31,653 bases of DNA from Lingula anatina (GCF_001039355.2 NW_019773950.1:1-31653); one strand, 5' to 3'. Shown: positions 11,809 through 23,086, counted from the stretch's first letter. Notes: generated by a model from the sequence alone, not told the origin. Numbers and translations are program-made.

Positions 11809-11919
11809 TCAGGCCTTCCCAACTACCAGACTAGGCACCTACGGGTCCAGTATAAACCGGTTTATCTGACCACACTACCCGTTTTCAAGGTGTGTGTCAG
11901 ATCGCATAAAAGAGTATCA
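11809..11919 (+). repeat. 111-bp dispersed repeat, copy 1
   Basis: Identical over 111 bases to the reverse complement of 27377-27487. It carries a central palindrome, ATAAACCGGTTTAT (11852-11865), flanked by partly complementary arms (CACCTACGGGT against ACCCGT and AGGTG), so it can fold into an imperfect hairpin. The identity points to recent copying or conversion. The family was not recognised. Confidence 0.85.
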
Positions 11920-12389
11920 TACCCTATCACAAATTCTGTAAGCCTACCTGTCATCCGGGTATCGCGCCTCGTTTTCGTCAAGTAGGAGTCGTATGAATAC
12001 AACCACATGGCGACAGACGGTAGTCGGTGAAAAAATCGAATAATTTCAGTAAGTAACGTTTGTTCTCTACTTCTATGATTTTATGTAAACAGTAAAGCGA
12101 ATGATTATTTGTTAATTGTTACGTCGGTCAGCTAAGCGAGTATATACGCATCTATTTATATTACTGCAAAGGTTAAAACGTACTTACTACTGCTTGGCTC
12201 CGCGTCGAAAAGGGGGAAAAGGGTTGATCACGGCAAAGTTAAAACCAGTTATGTTCGCTATAAGGGCAGTTATGTACTTTTCTTTGTTTTTATACGATGT
12301 CGATTATCTTGAAGGGCGTATGTAGCATATGATGTGTTTATAACGGTACAAGATAATCACTTGGGGATATGAAATATAAACTTGGTATG
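11920..12389. other. Gene-free stretch; possible 5' exon of the YqaJ gene
   Basis: A possible donor, TTTCA then GTAAGT, occurs at about 12046-12056, after a short frame starting ATGGCGACAG at about 12008. It could be an untranslated leader exon for the YqaJ gene, spliced to the acceptor CTTTCAG at 15911-15917. This is weak and unproven. Nothing else was recognised. Confidence 0.25.
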
Positions 12390-13293
12390 GGGTCATTCCA
12401 TATCAACTCATCCAGCGAGGGTACCCTCCGTCAAGAAAGTTGCTGATTTTCACTTATTTTGTAGATATTATAGGGACTAGAAAAAACCTAAAATTTTAGA
12501 TTGAGATCTCAACTGGTTTCAGAGTTATGACACTCCAAAGTTGGACCCAGCTGAGGGCTTGCTGTGCCTCACATGAATGTAGGTCATGGTGACCTAGTTA
12601 AGAAAAACACTATAACAATAGTTCTTCATATCCCATTGCTTTGTAGCTTTCATGACTCTATATTTTAACATTTCAGGAATCCAACTATCACACTGAAAAT
12701 GGTCTGGCATATTTAAAATGCACTTAATTTTTACTTTGAAAAATCCTTGTCATTTTTTCAAAATGACAGACACCCCACCCTTTTAATCTAATTTTTCTCA
12801 ATGTCTCCAAATGGACAGGTGTTTTTGCTTTATCTCATATTAAACTTAAATTTGAACTTAAAAGTGAAAGTGTTAAATCAATTTGCATATTTTGGAGACA
12901 AAAGTAATAAAACATTATAAGAAAATATGTGATATGGGCTATTGCATGGTCACTGATCCAGAACAATGTACTATCAAACACCTAAATTTAGAAATATCTT
13001 CATTAGTTTACCTGTTATCTTTCAGAATAAATTTCCTATGATGTTGTTATACTGTAAAATATTTTTTGATGTGAATGAAATTGTTTTATGCAGATATTCT
13101 TTTAATTATTGACATCCCAGCATTAGACCAGTTTTCATGTCTCCATCCAGACACCAACTTGTTGTGTCTTGTCATTTCAATGATATTTACAACCTAAATA
13201 AATAACCATATCATGCATATGCCCCCAAACTTGTTTTATTATAATGTACATGTTTATCTATTTATTTATGTGTCAAAATAGTTACATGTATAT

Positions 13294-13632
13294 ACAGAAT
13301 GCTTTGTACAACTGTAACATATATTTATTTTATCTTACATAACCTAAAAAAATTTTTCCAACTATTTTTATTTAGTAAAAGATGATTAAAAAATCTAACC
13401 AATGACACATGATATGAAAGGAACTTCTCACAAATTTTCCTTTGGCCACCCTGCATAATTATATAATCTGCCAGTGACAGGAACAGGGATGATAATTTTG
13501 CAAAGTATATCATTTAATGGCACCCAGCAAATGCTTGCTGGCCAAAGAAAATTCTGGGTGAGTAGATTATGTAAGATAAAATGTTATCCTTAGAATACAT
13601 TTAATGTAAATAGTTATACAAAGCATTCTGCA
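13294..13632. repeat. Nested imperfect foldback inside the large palindrome
   Basis: Bases about 13294-13343 (starting ACAGAATGCTTTGTA, ending CTTACATAACC) are mirrored by about 13565-13632. Inner parts TTTGGCCA near 13442 and TGGCCAAAG near 13540 also pair. It folds as an arm-loop-arm unit of about 340 bases. It occurs once, left of centre, so it is probably a separate MITE inserted into the larger element. Confidence 0.6.
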
Positions 13633-13754
13633 TATTACCCAAACCTAATATAGAGGTGAATTTCACATGCTGTAGTATAAAGAATATTACTGAATGAATA
13701 TGGTATTGTAATCAATTTTTATAACCTGTATGTAGAACAAAAGGGGTCATGTTG

Positions 13755-14048
13755 ATACTCCCCCGCACCGTTACTCCCCCACACCGATAGTCCCCCAAAC
13801 CGTTACTCCCCCGCACCAATAATCCCCCTAAGTAAATTTTTCTGTATTATGTGCATGGATATGATCCCACACCAATAGATCCCCGCATCGATACATCCCC
13901 AGTAAAATTGCCGTTTTTGGGGGCACTGGTACTCCCCCCACATCGATACTCCCCCACATCATTGCTTCCCCGTATCGATACAGCGGTGTGGGGGAGTATT
14001 GGTGCGGTGATATACCTGTGCGGGGGAGTATCGATCCGGGGACATATA
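13755..14048. repeat. 16-bp minisatellite (ACTCCCCCRCACCGWT) with inverted copies
   Basis: Four and a half units of 16 bases run from 13757 (ACTCCCCCGCACCGTT, ACTCCCCCACACCGAT, AGTCCCCCAAACCGTT, ACTCCCCCGCACCAAT). Looser units follow at 13862-13977. Then inverted units (GTGTGGGGGAGTATTGG, GTGCGGGGGAGTATCG) lie at about 13985-14040. It sits near the centre of the palindrome. It is non-coding, and strand-asymmetric C/G runs alternate orientation. Confidence 0.75.
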
Positions 14049-15924
14049 GGGATGTAACTAAACAAAAACGCATGGCTGTCTCAAATTTACTTCTACATGC
14101 AATATTTATCATGTGTGTACCATTATATAAGAAGCCTAAATGGTACTGCACCCTCGACATGTATTGGTAATGGATGTTCCAGGTGATATAATATTTGTAG
14201 TGATCCAGTCATGGGAGATTGTGATATAAAGTTGACATAAGGATGTCTTTCAAAATATTTAAACTGTAACTCAAGGGGGTTTGCCTCATGGTTAAAACAA
14301 ATGTAACTTATGTTTACCAGAAAAATGTTCAAAAAAAAAAAAAAAAAGGTTATTTTTGACCAAGTCCTTAGTGCAGTAGGTCACAGGGTATTTTGCTATC
14401 AACTGAAACATATACATAACATGCATACATAGTGTTTGGCATTTCTGACATAATTTTTGCACCACTAATAGAAAATAGTTCATTTTCTGTTTCTTTTACT
14501 GTTAGCATGCTGCATTTGTATTTATAAAATTCAGTGGCAAACAAACTAAAATTGCAGCAAAAATTATTGTTCTGTACAGAACATTGCTGTTTTTGACAAC
14601 TTTATACAATTTGTAAAAATTAGATAAAAAAAGGAAATCAGCACTTTTTGAATTTGGAAAGTGAGCACAACACTTTCACAGTTGAAAATTTTCCGTTTGT
14701 GACAGTAACATTTGGGGTTAGACTATGAATTCATTTTTATGACAAGTGGTTCAAGGACAATGAAACTTTGATACACATTTCTTCATGTGGGACCATAAAA
14801 ATTACCAAACTTTGTTTCTAATCCATGCATTGAATATTTTTGAGAGCATGCCTCTGACATTATTTGCACCTTTAGATTGGGTTTGGATGATAAACATGTA
14901 ACTTTTCTGACCTACAAAAAAAAAGAAAACATGTGCTTTATAATAAAACAATACATGTTTGGGCCTATGTATGATATGGTTTTTTATATAGGTTGTAAGT
15001 ATATTTTAAATGACCTGAGACAACAAGTAGGTGTCTGCACGGAGACATGAAAACTGGTCTATTGCTGAGATGTCAATAATTAAAAGAATATCTGCATAAA
15101 ACAATTTCATTCACATCAAAAAGTATTTTACAGTATAACAACATCATAGGAAATTTATTCTGAAAGATAACCGGTAAACTAATGTAGATGGTTTCTAAAT
15201 TTGGGTGTTTGATAGTACATTGTTCTGGATCAGTGACCATGCAATAGCCCATATCACATATTTTCTTTTAATGTTTTATTACTTTTGTCCCCAAAATATA
15301 CAAATTGATTTAACACTTTCACTTTTAAGTTCAAAGCCTCCTCTTTAATATGAGATAAAGCAAAAACACCTGTCCATTTGGAGACATTGAGAAAAATTAG
15401 ATTAAAAGGGTGGGGTGTCTGTCATTTTGAAAAAATGACAAGGATTTTTCAAAGTAAAAATTAAGTGCATTTTAAATATGCCAGACCATTTTCAGACCAT
15501 TGGATTCCTGAAATGTTAAAATATAAAGTCATGAAAGCTACAAAGCAATGGGATATGAAGAACTATTGTTATAGTGTTTTTCTTAACTAGGTCACCATGA
15601 CCTACATTCATGTGAGGCACAGCAAGCCCTCAGCTGGGTCCAACTTTGGAGTGTCATAACTCTGAAACCAGTTGAGATCTCAATCTAAAATTTTAGGTTT
15701 TTTCTAGTCCCTATAATATCTACAAAATAAGTGAAAATCAGCAACTTTCTTGACGGAGGGTACCCTCGCTGGATGAGTTGATATGGAATGACCCTATGTT
15801 CGGATACATTTCCATTCTTACTGTCGTTATTTCACGCCGTATTGTTCCTGTGGTGTAGGTTAAAGCTGGGTGAATTATACTTTTTCTAAAAGATCGTGAA
15901 CTTTTGTTAACTTTCAGGTTGATC

Positions 15925-18900
15925 ATGGCGTCTCCAAATGAAAAGAGAGTACTCCCTCCCATTGCTAACACAGACACAGACAATTTTTGTTCAGCACCAA
16001 AACCCCCCAAATTAACAAAGGTGCTATTCACCAGTGATGCCCACAATGTGTCACACTCACATGATAGTTTCTTCAGTGGAGTTTGTGAGCGATGTGGTAC
16101 TGAATTTTCACCAGATGTATCAGTCTGCACAGATCATACAGATGTAGTTTGCTGTGACAAGTGTGGGTGGATTGAAGATTTGCATATCAAGTAAGTATTA
16201 TCACCATTTGGTAGATTAAATTTTAATATTATGTTATCCTGAACTGCACATTCTTATAATATAAATACGTTATGTACATACCTATTTCTGACCCATTGAC
16301 ATTAACAAAACATTCAAATTAGATCAATACTGCACAACATTACATCAGTGCTAGTAACTGTATGAAATACGGTAGATGGGGTGCATTTTCAAAGGGTACA
16401 TTCACAGCCTCACTTATATGCATAAGTGGCAATGAAGAAGCGGTTATTGTAAAATTTCCAATCAGTACTTATTAAAAAGCTTAATTTTTTTTTTAATGAC
16501 TATATCTCCAATTGCTTTTTATGTATTTTCAGAGAAAATATTGGGCAAAGCTTTTCTGGAGAGCGACCTATAGACAGCCCAGATGTCACTGTTATAGAAA
16601 ATATGTAAGCAATCTCTTTTTTAGAAAAAAGGAAGGCAAATGCACACACACTTACACAATGTTTCATTTGGTTGATCGACATACATTGTTGCAGTGAATA
16701 TACCAATATAATTTACTTACAATTTTTACTGTAGAATGCCAAGTGGCATGTCCTTTTTCTTCTTTTATCATTTTAACAAAATTAGCACAATGGTATAAGT
16801 AATGAAAAGCTGTTTGTCGTTTAGCTATGGTGAGCATTTTTTAAAATATATTTTCAGAGAAAATTTTGAGCAGAGTGTATCTGAAGCAGAAACACATTGT
16901 TTTGAAAATGTTAAGCAGAGTTTATCTGGAGAGGAACCTATGGAAAGTCCAGATACCATTATTGAAAATATGTAAGCAGTCTCAGATTTAAAGAAATACT
17001 TAAAATGCACAAACACTTACACATTGTTTTGATAAAATAAGCTTATATAAAATGCTTAAGAATTTAACTCGAGAGCGCCAAGTGTTCTAGTTTAATCATT
17101 CTGTGATAATGGTGTCAGCTTTAATATTTATTAATATGTTGCCTGTTTAAACACTAAAAAAATAATAATTAATAAATAAATAAAAGTCACACAGTGTTAT
17201 TAATGCATCGTACAATTAAGGGTTACTTACAACCACTTTCTTTGATTTTTGCAGTGAACAAGGTGACCAGTACCTACATCAGCTACTGTCTTCTGTGATA
17301 GCCAAGTCGCCCACTGAGTTGAAAGTGGTGAAAGAAATTCTGACAGCTATACATCATGGCAATCTTAAATCTTCTCACTTGCTATTTCATCTAATTTATG
17401 AAGCCTGTCAGCAGTTGAATGCACCTTGCTTGAGAGGGAATCGTTACTCAGACATAACAAAGACTTTTTGGAAGCTGTTCCAGCTCAAATTCGGAAGTGC
17501 CCCTTTAAGATATCTGTCAGGCTGGAAGTGTTATGGCCATGTTTTAAAGGGTGAGGCTGTAGATGGCCATTTTGAAACAAATGGTGAAGAAACAGTTCTT
17601 GCCATTCCCAAAGCAGATGTCTTGCAAAATTATCAACCAGATGGGTGTGAATGGCCAGAAAAGATCGCGCCTGGACTGTGCCATGCAGTGGTGAAACAAG
17701 TTGCAGCATGTGCCAAAGGAGCAAGTCTTTGCCTGTCCCTGGATGGAAAAAAGGTGGCCCCTGGTCTCAAGGGGGACTTTGGGGATGTTGATCTTCTTGG
17801 ACATGAGCCAGATGGATCCCTGGCTTCTAAGCAGCAGCGTCATGCATCTGAGCTTCTGCACCTGCAGACAGCAATTGACCTCCTGCCTCGGTGTGGCAGC
17901 CCATTCAGTCAGATGATGTTCACATCTACAGTACAAGATATTATCACCAATGTGTGTATCAGGCGACTGGAACTGGCTGCAATGCTTGAAAAGAAAAAGT
18001 TTACTCTAGGCAAGTTGCAGAGTGAAGCTGGACCAGATTATCGTTCCTCACGTTACTCATATGTTATCAGCATGTTGACTGCAAATATTGTGGAAATCAA
18101 TGAGGCACTGAGAACGAATGTTGAAGTAGTTGATCTGTTATCTAGTACTGTCTCTTCTATGAATGGTTTCCAGCATCTACACAGTCCAGCTGAGGAGAAT
18201 CACCTATGCAATCTTCAACAGCTGATTGACATCGACAAATTGTCCTCAGAAGAAGCAAAGAAAAGCATTGAGAAAATGGGACTCCCTTATATCAAGCAGA
18301 GAAGTTCGTATTGGTTTTTTGCCCGAGAAAAGGCAACTTTAACTGGATCCAGACTCTATGAAGCCCTTGGTGGTGACACATTGAAACGCCAAAGGGAAAT
18401 ATTTGCACAAGTATTTGAAGGGCACACAGAAGCTGAGAAATCACCAGAGGTGAAAGAAGCCATGGCACATGGTGTAAAGCACGAGATGTGTGCTGTCACA
18501 ACAGTTTGTAGGAACTTTCTTCCTGTGTACCACCCAAACTGGAAGTTTGTTGAAGTTGGAGGTTTTCCACTAGATCTTGAAGGTGTACCTGTTGTTGTTT
18601 CTCCTGATGGGTGTCTCACTGAGGATGGTAAACCCCAGGCGGCTGTTGAGATTAAATGCCCTTATTTCCGCAAACAGCTACATGAATTTATTCCAGCCAG
18701 ATATTATCTTCAGGTGATGGCAGAAATGGTTGCATTGGGGACTGAACAGTGTTTGTTTGTGTCGTTTGAGGACTCATTTACAAGGTTATTTCTTGTCCGT
18801 TTTGATTTACCTGTTTGGTCCATGGCTGTCCATGAAATTCAGTCTATTTATTCAACCCCAGGATCAAGGCCAGCAAGCAGAACTGAAAATGGCAAGCAAC

Positions 18901-21605
18901 TTTTCAGGACTATAAAAACCAACATAAAGTCCAACTGCTCCCTCCTTGCCGAAGTTCGCTCTGTCCATGTTTGTGACAAAGCAAACACTGTGCTGACAGA
19001 AATGACCACTGCATTCCCTTTTGTTGAAGTGCATTGCAGGGCCAGAGAAAACTTCGTTTCAACACCTGAGTTTGTTGCCTCAAAACAGTCAGCTTTGGAA
19101 GTTGGGGACACTCATTTACGCAAAGCCTATGAACTCTTGTGCCAAAAGGCAACTGAGATGGTTGCCCTAGTGATCTCAGATTTGGACCGTATGAACAAAC
19201 AAGACAGAATTCTCGGTGTCCCCATAAACTACTTCCTGAAGGGGTACAGCTTACCCATGGACATAATGCGTAACATTATGGAAGACACTTTAGACAAACT
19301 ACATCAAGAAGGGCTGCATGTTCCCATCGTTTCTTTCGATGGTGCTTTTATGAAATTATTAAATAGAGATGAAAACAACCATCCCATGACCCTTGTCCAG
19401 TTGCAGAAAGACTTCTGGCATGAGGTAAAATCTCTTTCTAAGGCCAGCATCATTAGAGATTTCAAAGAGCAGACGGGTCCAGATCAGTACAGTGTGACCA
19501 GGGAAGGCGCGAGGTTTACTGTTGCTCTGCTAGAAGGGATAAAGTTGCCAAAGACTGCTTTTGGTTGTGGGCCGGAGACGGAAGAAGAGGCTGCAACTGA
19601 TCCCATGGATATGCTGATCAGCAGGCTAGCAACAGACAATGTTGGATCAGATCAGCACCAGCGTGAAGATGATACTCCTGGTTGTGAAGATAATAAGATG
19701 ATGTTGGCTGCCATGGCTCTCCAGTCACATGCAAAGCATCAGAGCACTCTTGACAGCACTATTCTGCAGTTCTTTTCACATGTGTCTTTATTGCAGAAGT
19801 TAACTATCCCAGAACTTCAAACAGTCTGTAAAGCTCTGAATATTGTTATCTCAAAGCCCAAGAAACAAGTCATTGTCGAAGCTATTGCACAAGTGTTGAA
19901 CATTCCAGGCAGCTTTTTGGCCACCAGGAAGAAGAATCCACCCTCCCTCCTGTCTCTTGCCACTAAACAGCTCACTGGAAAGAAATACGCTAAATCCTAC
20001 CTGAATGTCAGTTATGCAGAATGGAGGTTTCCACAAAAGGTTTCCCAATGGAATAAGAACCTTCCCTTTAATCATGATATGGTCATTCCAGGCCTGGAAA
20101 AATACTTTCCACTGCAGTGGTCATATTCACCCCAGTATAGTGCCAGCAGAGATCAGCTGGAATTGCGTAGAATTGACTCCACCCATTTATTGACCAGAAC
20201 AAGATCAGCAATGAACCGCTCTGCTTGTCTTGGATATGCTGAAAGAGCACATTTGATGGAGGTGGCAGCAGACATGACAACACAGCTGAAAGTTGGCATG
20301 TTGGAGGACAACTTAAATATGCAAAGCACTGACCTGGCATTATTGACATTTGGGGAAGATGTACAGGAGGAATTAGAGAAAAAAGGGTACTTCAGCAGTG
20401 CATTCATGTGCCAAAGGGTAGGTTTTAAATGGCTGTGAATCATCATCTAAATGATATTGAACATTTTTGATTTGTTGTTATAAATACAATTATGGTATTT
20501 ATTTTCTTTTATTTGTTTTTATCTTTATAAATTATTTATATTAACTTATCCTGACATTATCAAAGGATGATTTACCATGATCTGTTGATTTGTATGATTT
20601 CAGATTATGGATTGGTTCAGGGCATGTGATGACCCAGCAATACCAGCATTAACCAGATGTGAAATGAAACTAAGGTATGATCTTTTTTCAGTCACCCTGT
20701 AAAATTATATGCAACATTAATTCATTATAAAATTTATATTAAGTTTTTTTAACTGATTTAACATCATTTTATGAATTAGATCCAGGACATCAAATGGCTG
20801 CTTACACTGTTTATTACTTCAGTTACCTAATTCATCTTATAATTGTTATTATGATTACAGATATCGCCAGATACTGGAAGAATTTGGGAGTGTATTTAAG
20901 TTTCCACCCATGGGATCCCATGTTGAAGGCTATCCTAAAGTACTATGGGAGGCTACTTTAGCTGCTGTCGATTCAGATATACTTCTGTATGCACTATCCA
21001 GAAGGGGAACGTATAACCAGAGATCAGTGAGCAGCCAGCCATGTGAGGGTCTCTTCTCTAGTCTTGCCACTCTTCCTTCTGCCCACAATGGTGCACCAAG
21101 CTGTGTAAGCTTACAGACAGATATGGGGAAAGTAATTGGAGAGTCAATTATTCGCTTGGATTCTGAGAGGTACTTTTTGTGCTGTTCAGTCATTAAAAAA
21201 AATTTATTTATTTATTATTTATTTTTGATTCCAAATTGCACTTTTCAAAGGCTTACTTGGAATAATCATTGTAGATATACAAAGTAAATCTTTTCTTTTT
21301 AAAGCTGGGTAGGGGCATATTTATTTTACATTCAATTTGGAAGTATATTATGTAATTTCAAAAGTGATGTTTATTTTTAAAATCACAGGAACTTTCCTGT
21401 ACGGCTCTCTGCAGCTCCTGTTTACTCTGAAAAGAAGTTGGCAGAGGATGTTGGGGAATTGCCCTGCCCGAAGGAGGTTCCAGTGTATATACAAAGTGTG
21501 GAAGTGAAGGTATACTTTTTACGACTTGTAATTTGGATTGTATTGCGGTGCTCTCAAACTAATTATAATGCAAGTGTGCACGTCAAAGTAATTTGAAAGT
21601 TTAGT

Positions 21606-21640
<35 letters not shown>

Positions 21641-21922
21641 GTTAATAATGTGATAAAAGGTTACAACACAAATTGCAAGGTCTCTCCATATACCATATGT
21701 TACTTGGAGACATTAATTTGGATTTTTCAGGATCATCCATTTGATTCTAAAAACAGGCGAAGGAGGGCACCACGCAAGATTTGTGGAATCTCCGATCTTC
21801 ATGAACCAGGGAGAGGAGTTTCAGGTGTGCGTTCTTATCACAAGATAAATGAAGGACAACTTAATCCTCTCATTCGGTTGGGCCTTTCTAGCAATGCAAC
21901 TCTGCAGAATATAACAAATTAA
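15925..21922 (+). CDS. YqaJ-type nuclease and SAP-like protein, eight exons, 1435 residues
   Basis: Exons are 15925-16190, 16533-16604, 16858-16971, 17255-20417, 20604-20674, 20861-21169, 21389-21509 and 21731-21922. All introns are GT-AG, the phases agree, and the total of 4308 bases closes with TAA. The ATG at 15925 has A at -3 and G at +4. Residues 54-80 form a Cys-rich, probably zinc-binding knot (CERCG, then CCDKCG). Residues about 497-669 are a PD-(D/E)XK nuclease of the YqaJ/lambda-exonuclease type: likely catalytic E561, D602 (SPDG), E616 and K618 (EIKCP), and Q637 (YYLQ). A SAP-like DNA-binding motif lies at about 999-1031. The last exon is basic (NRRRRAPRK). YqaJ-family proteins resect or cleave DNA in recombination. 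Cellular role and partners are not known from this sequence. D314 (SLDG), D846 (SFDG) and E1291 (QPCEGLF) might form a DDE-like triad, which is conjecture. An origin in a mobile element is possible; the frame is intact. Confidence 0.88.
16505..17045 (+). repeat. Tandem exon-plus-intron duplication inside the YqaJ gene
   Basis: Exon 2 (24 codons) and exon 3 (38 codons) encode related peptides, ENIGQSFSGERPIDSPD and ENVKQSLSGEEPMESPD. The flanking introns match too: both acceptors are TTTTCAG, and both donors, GTAAGC, are followed by CACACTTACACA-like or CAAACACTTACACA sequence. Exon 3 has an extra 42 bases that repeat its own start (ENFEQSVSE). The unit is duplicated with an offset of 325-367 bases. 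Confidence 0.8.
21605..21640. repeat. Poly-T tract in intron 7 of the YqaJ gene
   Basis: About 30 uninterrupted T from 21610. It lies about 90 bases upstream of the last acceptor. Its length may be unreliable in the assembly. Confidence 0.8.
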
Positions 21923-22754
21923 TCATGACTGAGGAACTTGCACATATATGTATATTTTCTGTGATCAATGTTTCTGTACTGGCACATATTGCTTACCCTT
22001 TACCTGCCAAACCACTTTTGTTTTTTTTTTTTTAAATATATACGGGGCACCTGTATTTAGTAAAATAACAGACTAAATTGTTAAAGCAGCATCAGTATAG
22101 TATTTCTGATGACTTTTTTGTTTTACCTTTTCTTACACTATTTAAGGAGGATCATCCCATAATTGCCAATTTGGGTGCAATGTAAAGTTTGATGAATTTA
22201 AATGAGTGAATTCAATGGTTTCGTTACCTCAAAGCAAGTGCTTTTATGCAGTCTGTTCAATCAGTATTTACAGAAGACGAGTTCTTAACAATGTTTTTTC
22301 TTGCCTCATGTTCTCCTGTGGTATGTACAATTAAAGCAAAAGCTATCAGGAAAACTGTAAATAAATATATTATTTACAATTCTGTTGAGGGCATCATCAA
22401 GGAAGAAATAAATATGTATATTTTGTTCTAGTTGAATGTGACATTTTTTTGTAAAGTGTTCCTGTGAGATGTAAAAAAATTTTCTTTCTACCAAATTTTT
22501 GTTTATTCAGATTTTGTAAATGCTCTGGATCAGTGAAGGTTTACACATTTTATTGTAGTAAGGTGATAAAATTCATCCACACAAACTCTGATCATAAACA
22601 TGAAAAGCAAAATTTATTCAAAAATGTTTTTCCAAACATGATCACAGCACCATAAATTCCGTTTCAAAAATAAAAAGATTCAAAATGTCTAGATAACACA
22701 ATAACATTGCTGTTTTACATGATTAAAACTATTCAAATAAAAAATGGCACCAAA
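21923..22754. other. 3' flank of the YqaJ gene, AT-rich
   Basis: No gene was seen. Plus-strand AATAAA hexamers at 22360-22365 and about 22407-22412 could serve as polyadenylation signals for the YqaJ transcript, giving a 3' UTR of about 450-500 bases. Neither is proven. Confidence 0.4.
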
Positions 22755-22826
22755 TAATGAAATTGAAAACTTCGTGACTCTTGCACAATATAATGAAATT
22801 GAAAACTTCGTGACTCTTGCACAATA
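22755..22826. repeat. Two exact copies of a 36-bp direct repeat
   Basis: The unit beginning TAATGAAATTGAAAACTTCG occurs at 22755-22790 and again immediately at 22791-22826, with no mismatch. It is probably a recent slippage or assembly duplication. Confidence 0.85.
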
Positions 22827-22895
22827 CCCATAGAAATAAACTGACACCAAATACATATTAAAACATATTAATATTTAAAAGGCTACTTAGGCTTC

Positions 22896-23081
22896 TTCAC
22901 ATGGAAAGTCTTTTTTTTTTAAATCTATTTTCTATTCGCGTTATCTTGCGATCACGGCCTGGGCCCTGAATACCTCGCGACGTAATTACTGGCAGCGCGG
23001 GCCAGTTACTTTTAAAGCTTTATTAATTCTCCGCTGCACTCGAAGTGATCACAAGAATAGAAAATAGATTTTTCATGTGAA
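22896..23081. mobile_element. Short MITE-like inverted-repeat element abutting the zinc-finger stop codon
   Basis: Left TTCACATG (22896-22903) and AAATCTATTTTCTATTC (about 22921-22937) are mirrored by GAATAGAAAATAGATTT and CATGTGAA (about 23055-23081). The left arm carries an extra T-rich insertion. The centre is GC-rich and has no coding potential. It ends six bases from the stop codon of the zinc-finger gene and supplies a minus-strand AATAAA (23019-23024). No clear target duplication was seen. Confidence 0.55.
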
Positions 23082-23086
23082 CAGTC

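Larger units (their letters stand above)
12390..15794. mobile_element. 3.4-kb palindromic DNA transposon with about 866-bp inverted arms
   Basis: The left arm 12390-13255 and right arm 14927-15794 are near-identical inverted copies, with ends GGGTCATTCC and GGAATGACCC. The element is flanked by TATG on both sides (12386-12389 and 15795-15798), a 4-base target duplication. The interior (13256-14926) has no transposase, but it holds a nested foldback and a 16-bp minisatellite. It is therefore a non-autonomous foldback-type element. Four-base duplications occur in several superfamilies, so the family is left open. The few mismatches between the arms suggest fairly recent origin or arm-to-arm conversion. 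Confidence 0.88.

Noticed and set aside
11773-11985. Open frame sharing LPNYQTRHLRVQYKPVYL with a minus-strand frame at 27296-27508
   Set aside because: The shared peptide is only the translation of the identical 111-bp repeat; the frames diverge outside it and match no known domain.
13755-13832. Evenly spaced short repeats that could suggest a CRISPR array
   Set aside because: Units are directly adjacent with no unique spacers, and the context is an animal transposon.
13828-14170. Overlapping open frames over the C-tract region
   Set aside because: They are produced by the 16-bp minisatellite and its inverted copies and match no protein family.
16500-17016. Minus-strand frames sharing YIFSI and SGLSIG stretches
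   Set aside because: They are antisense shadows of the duplicated exons 2 and 3 of the YqaJ gene.
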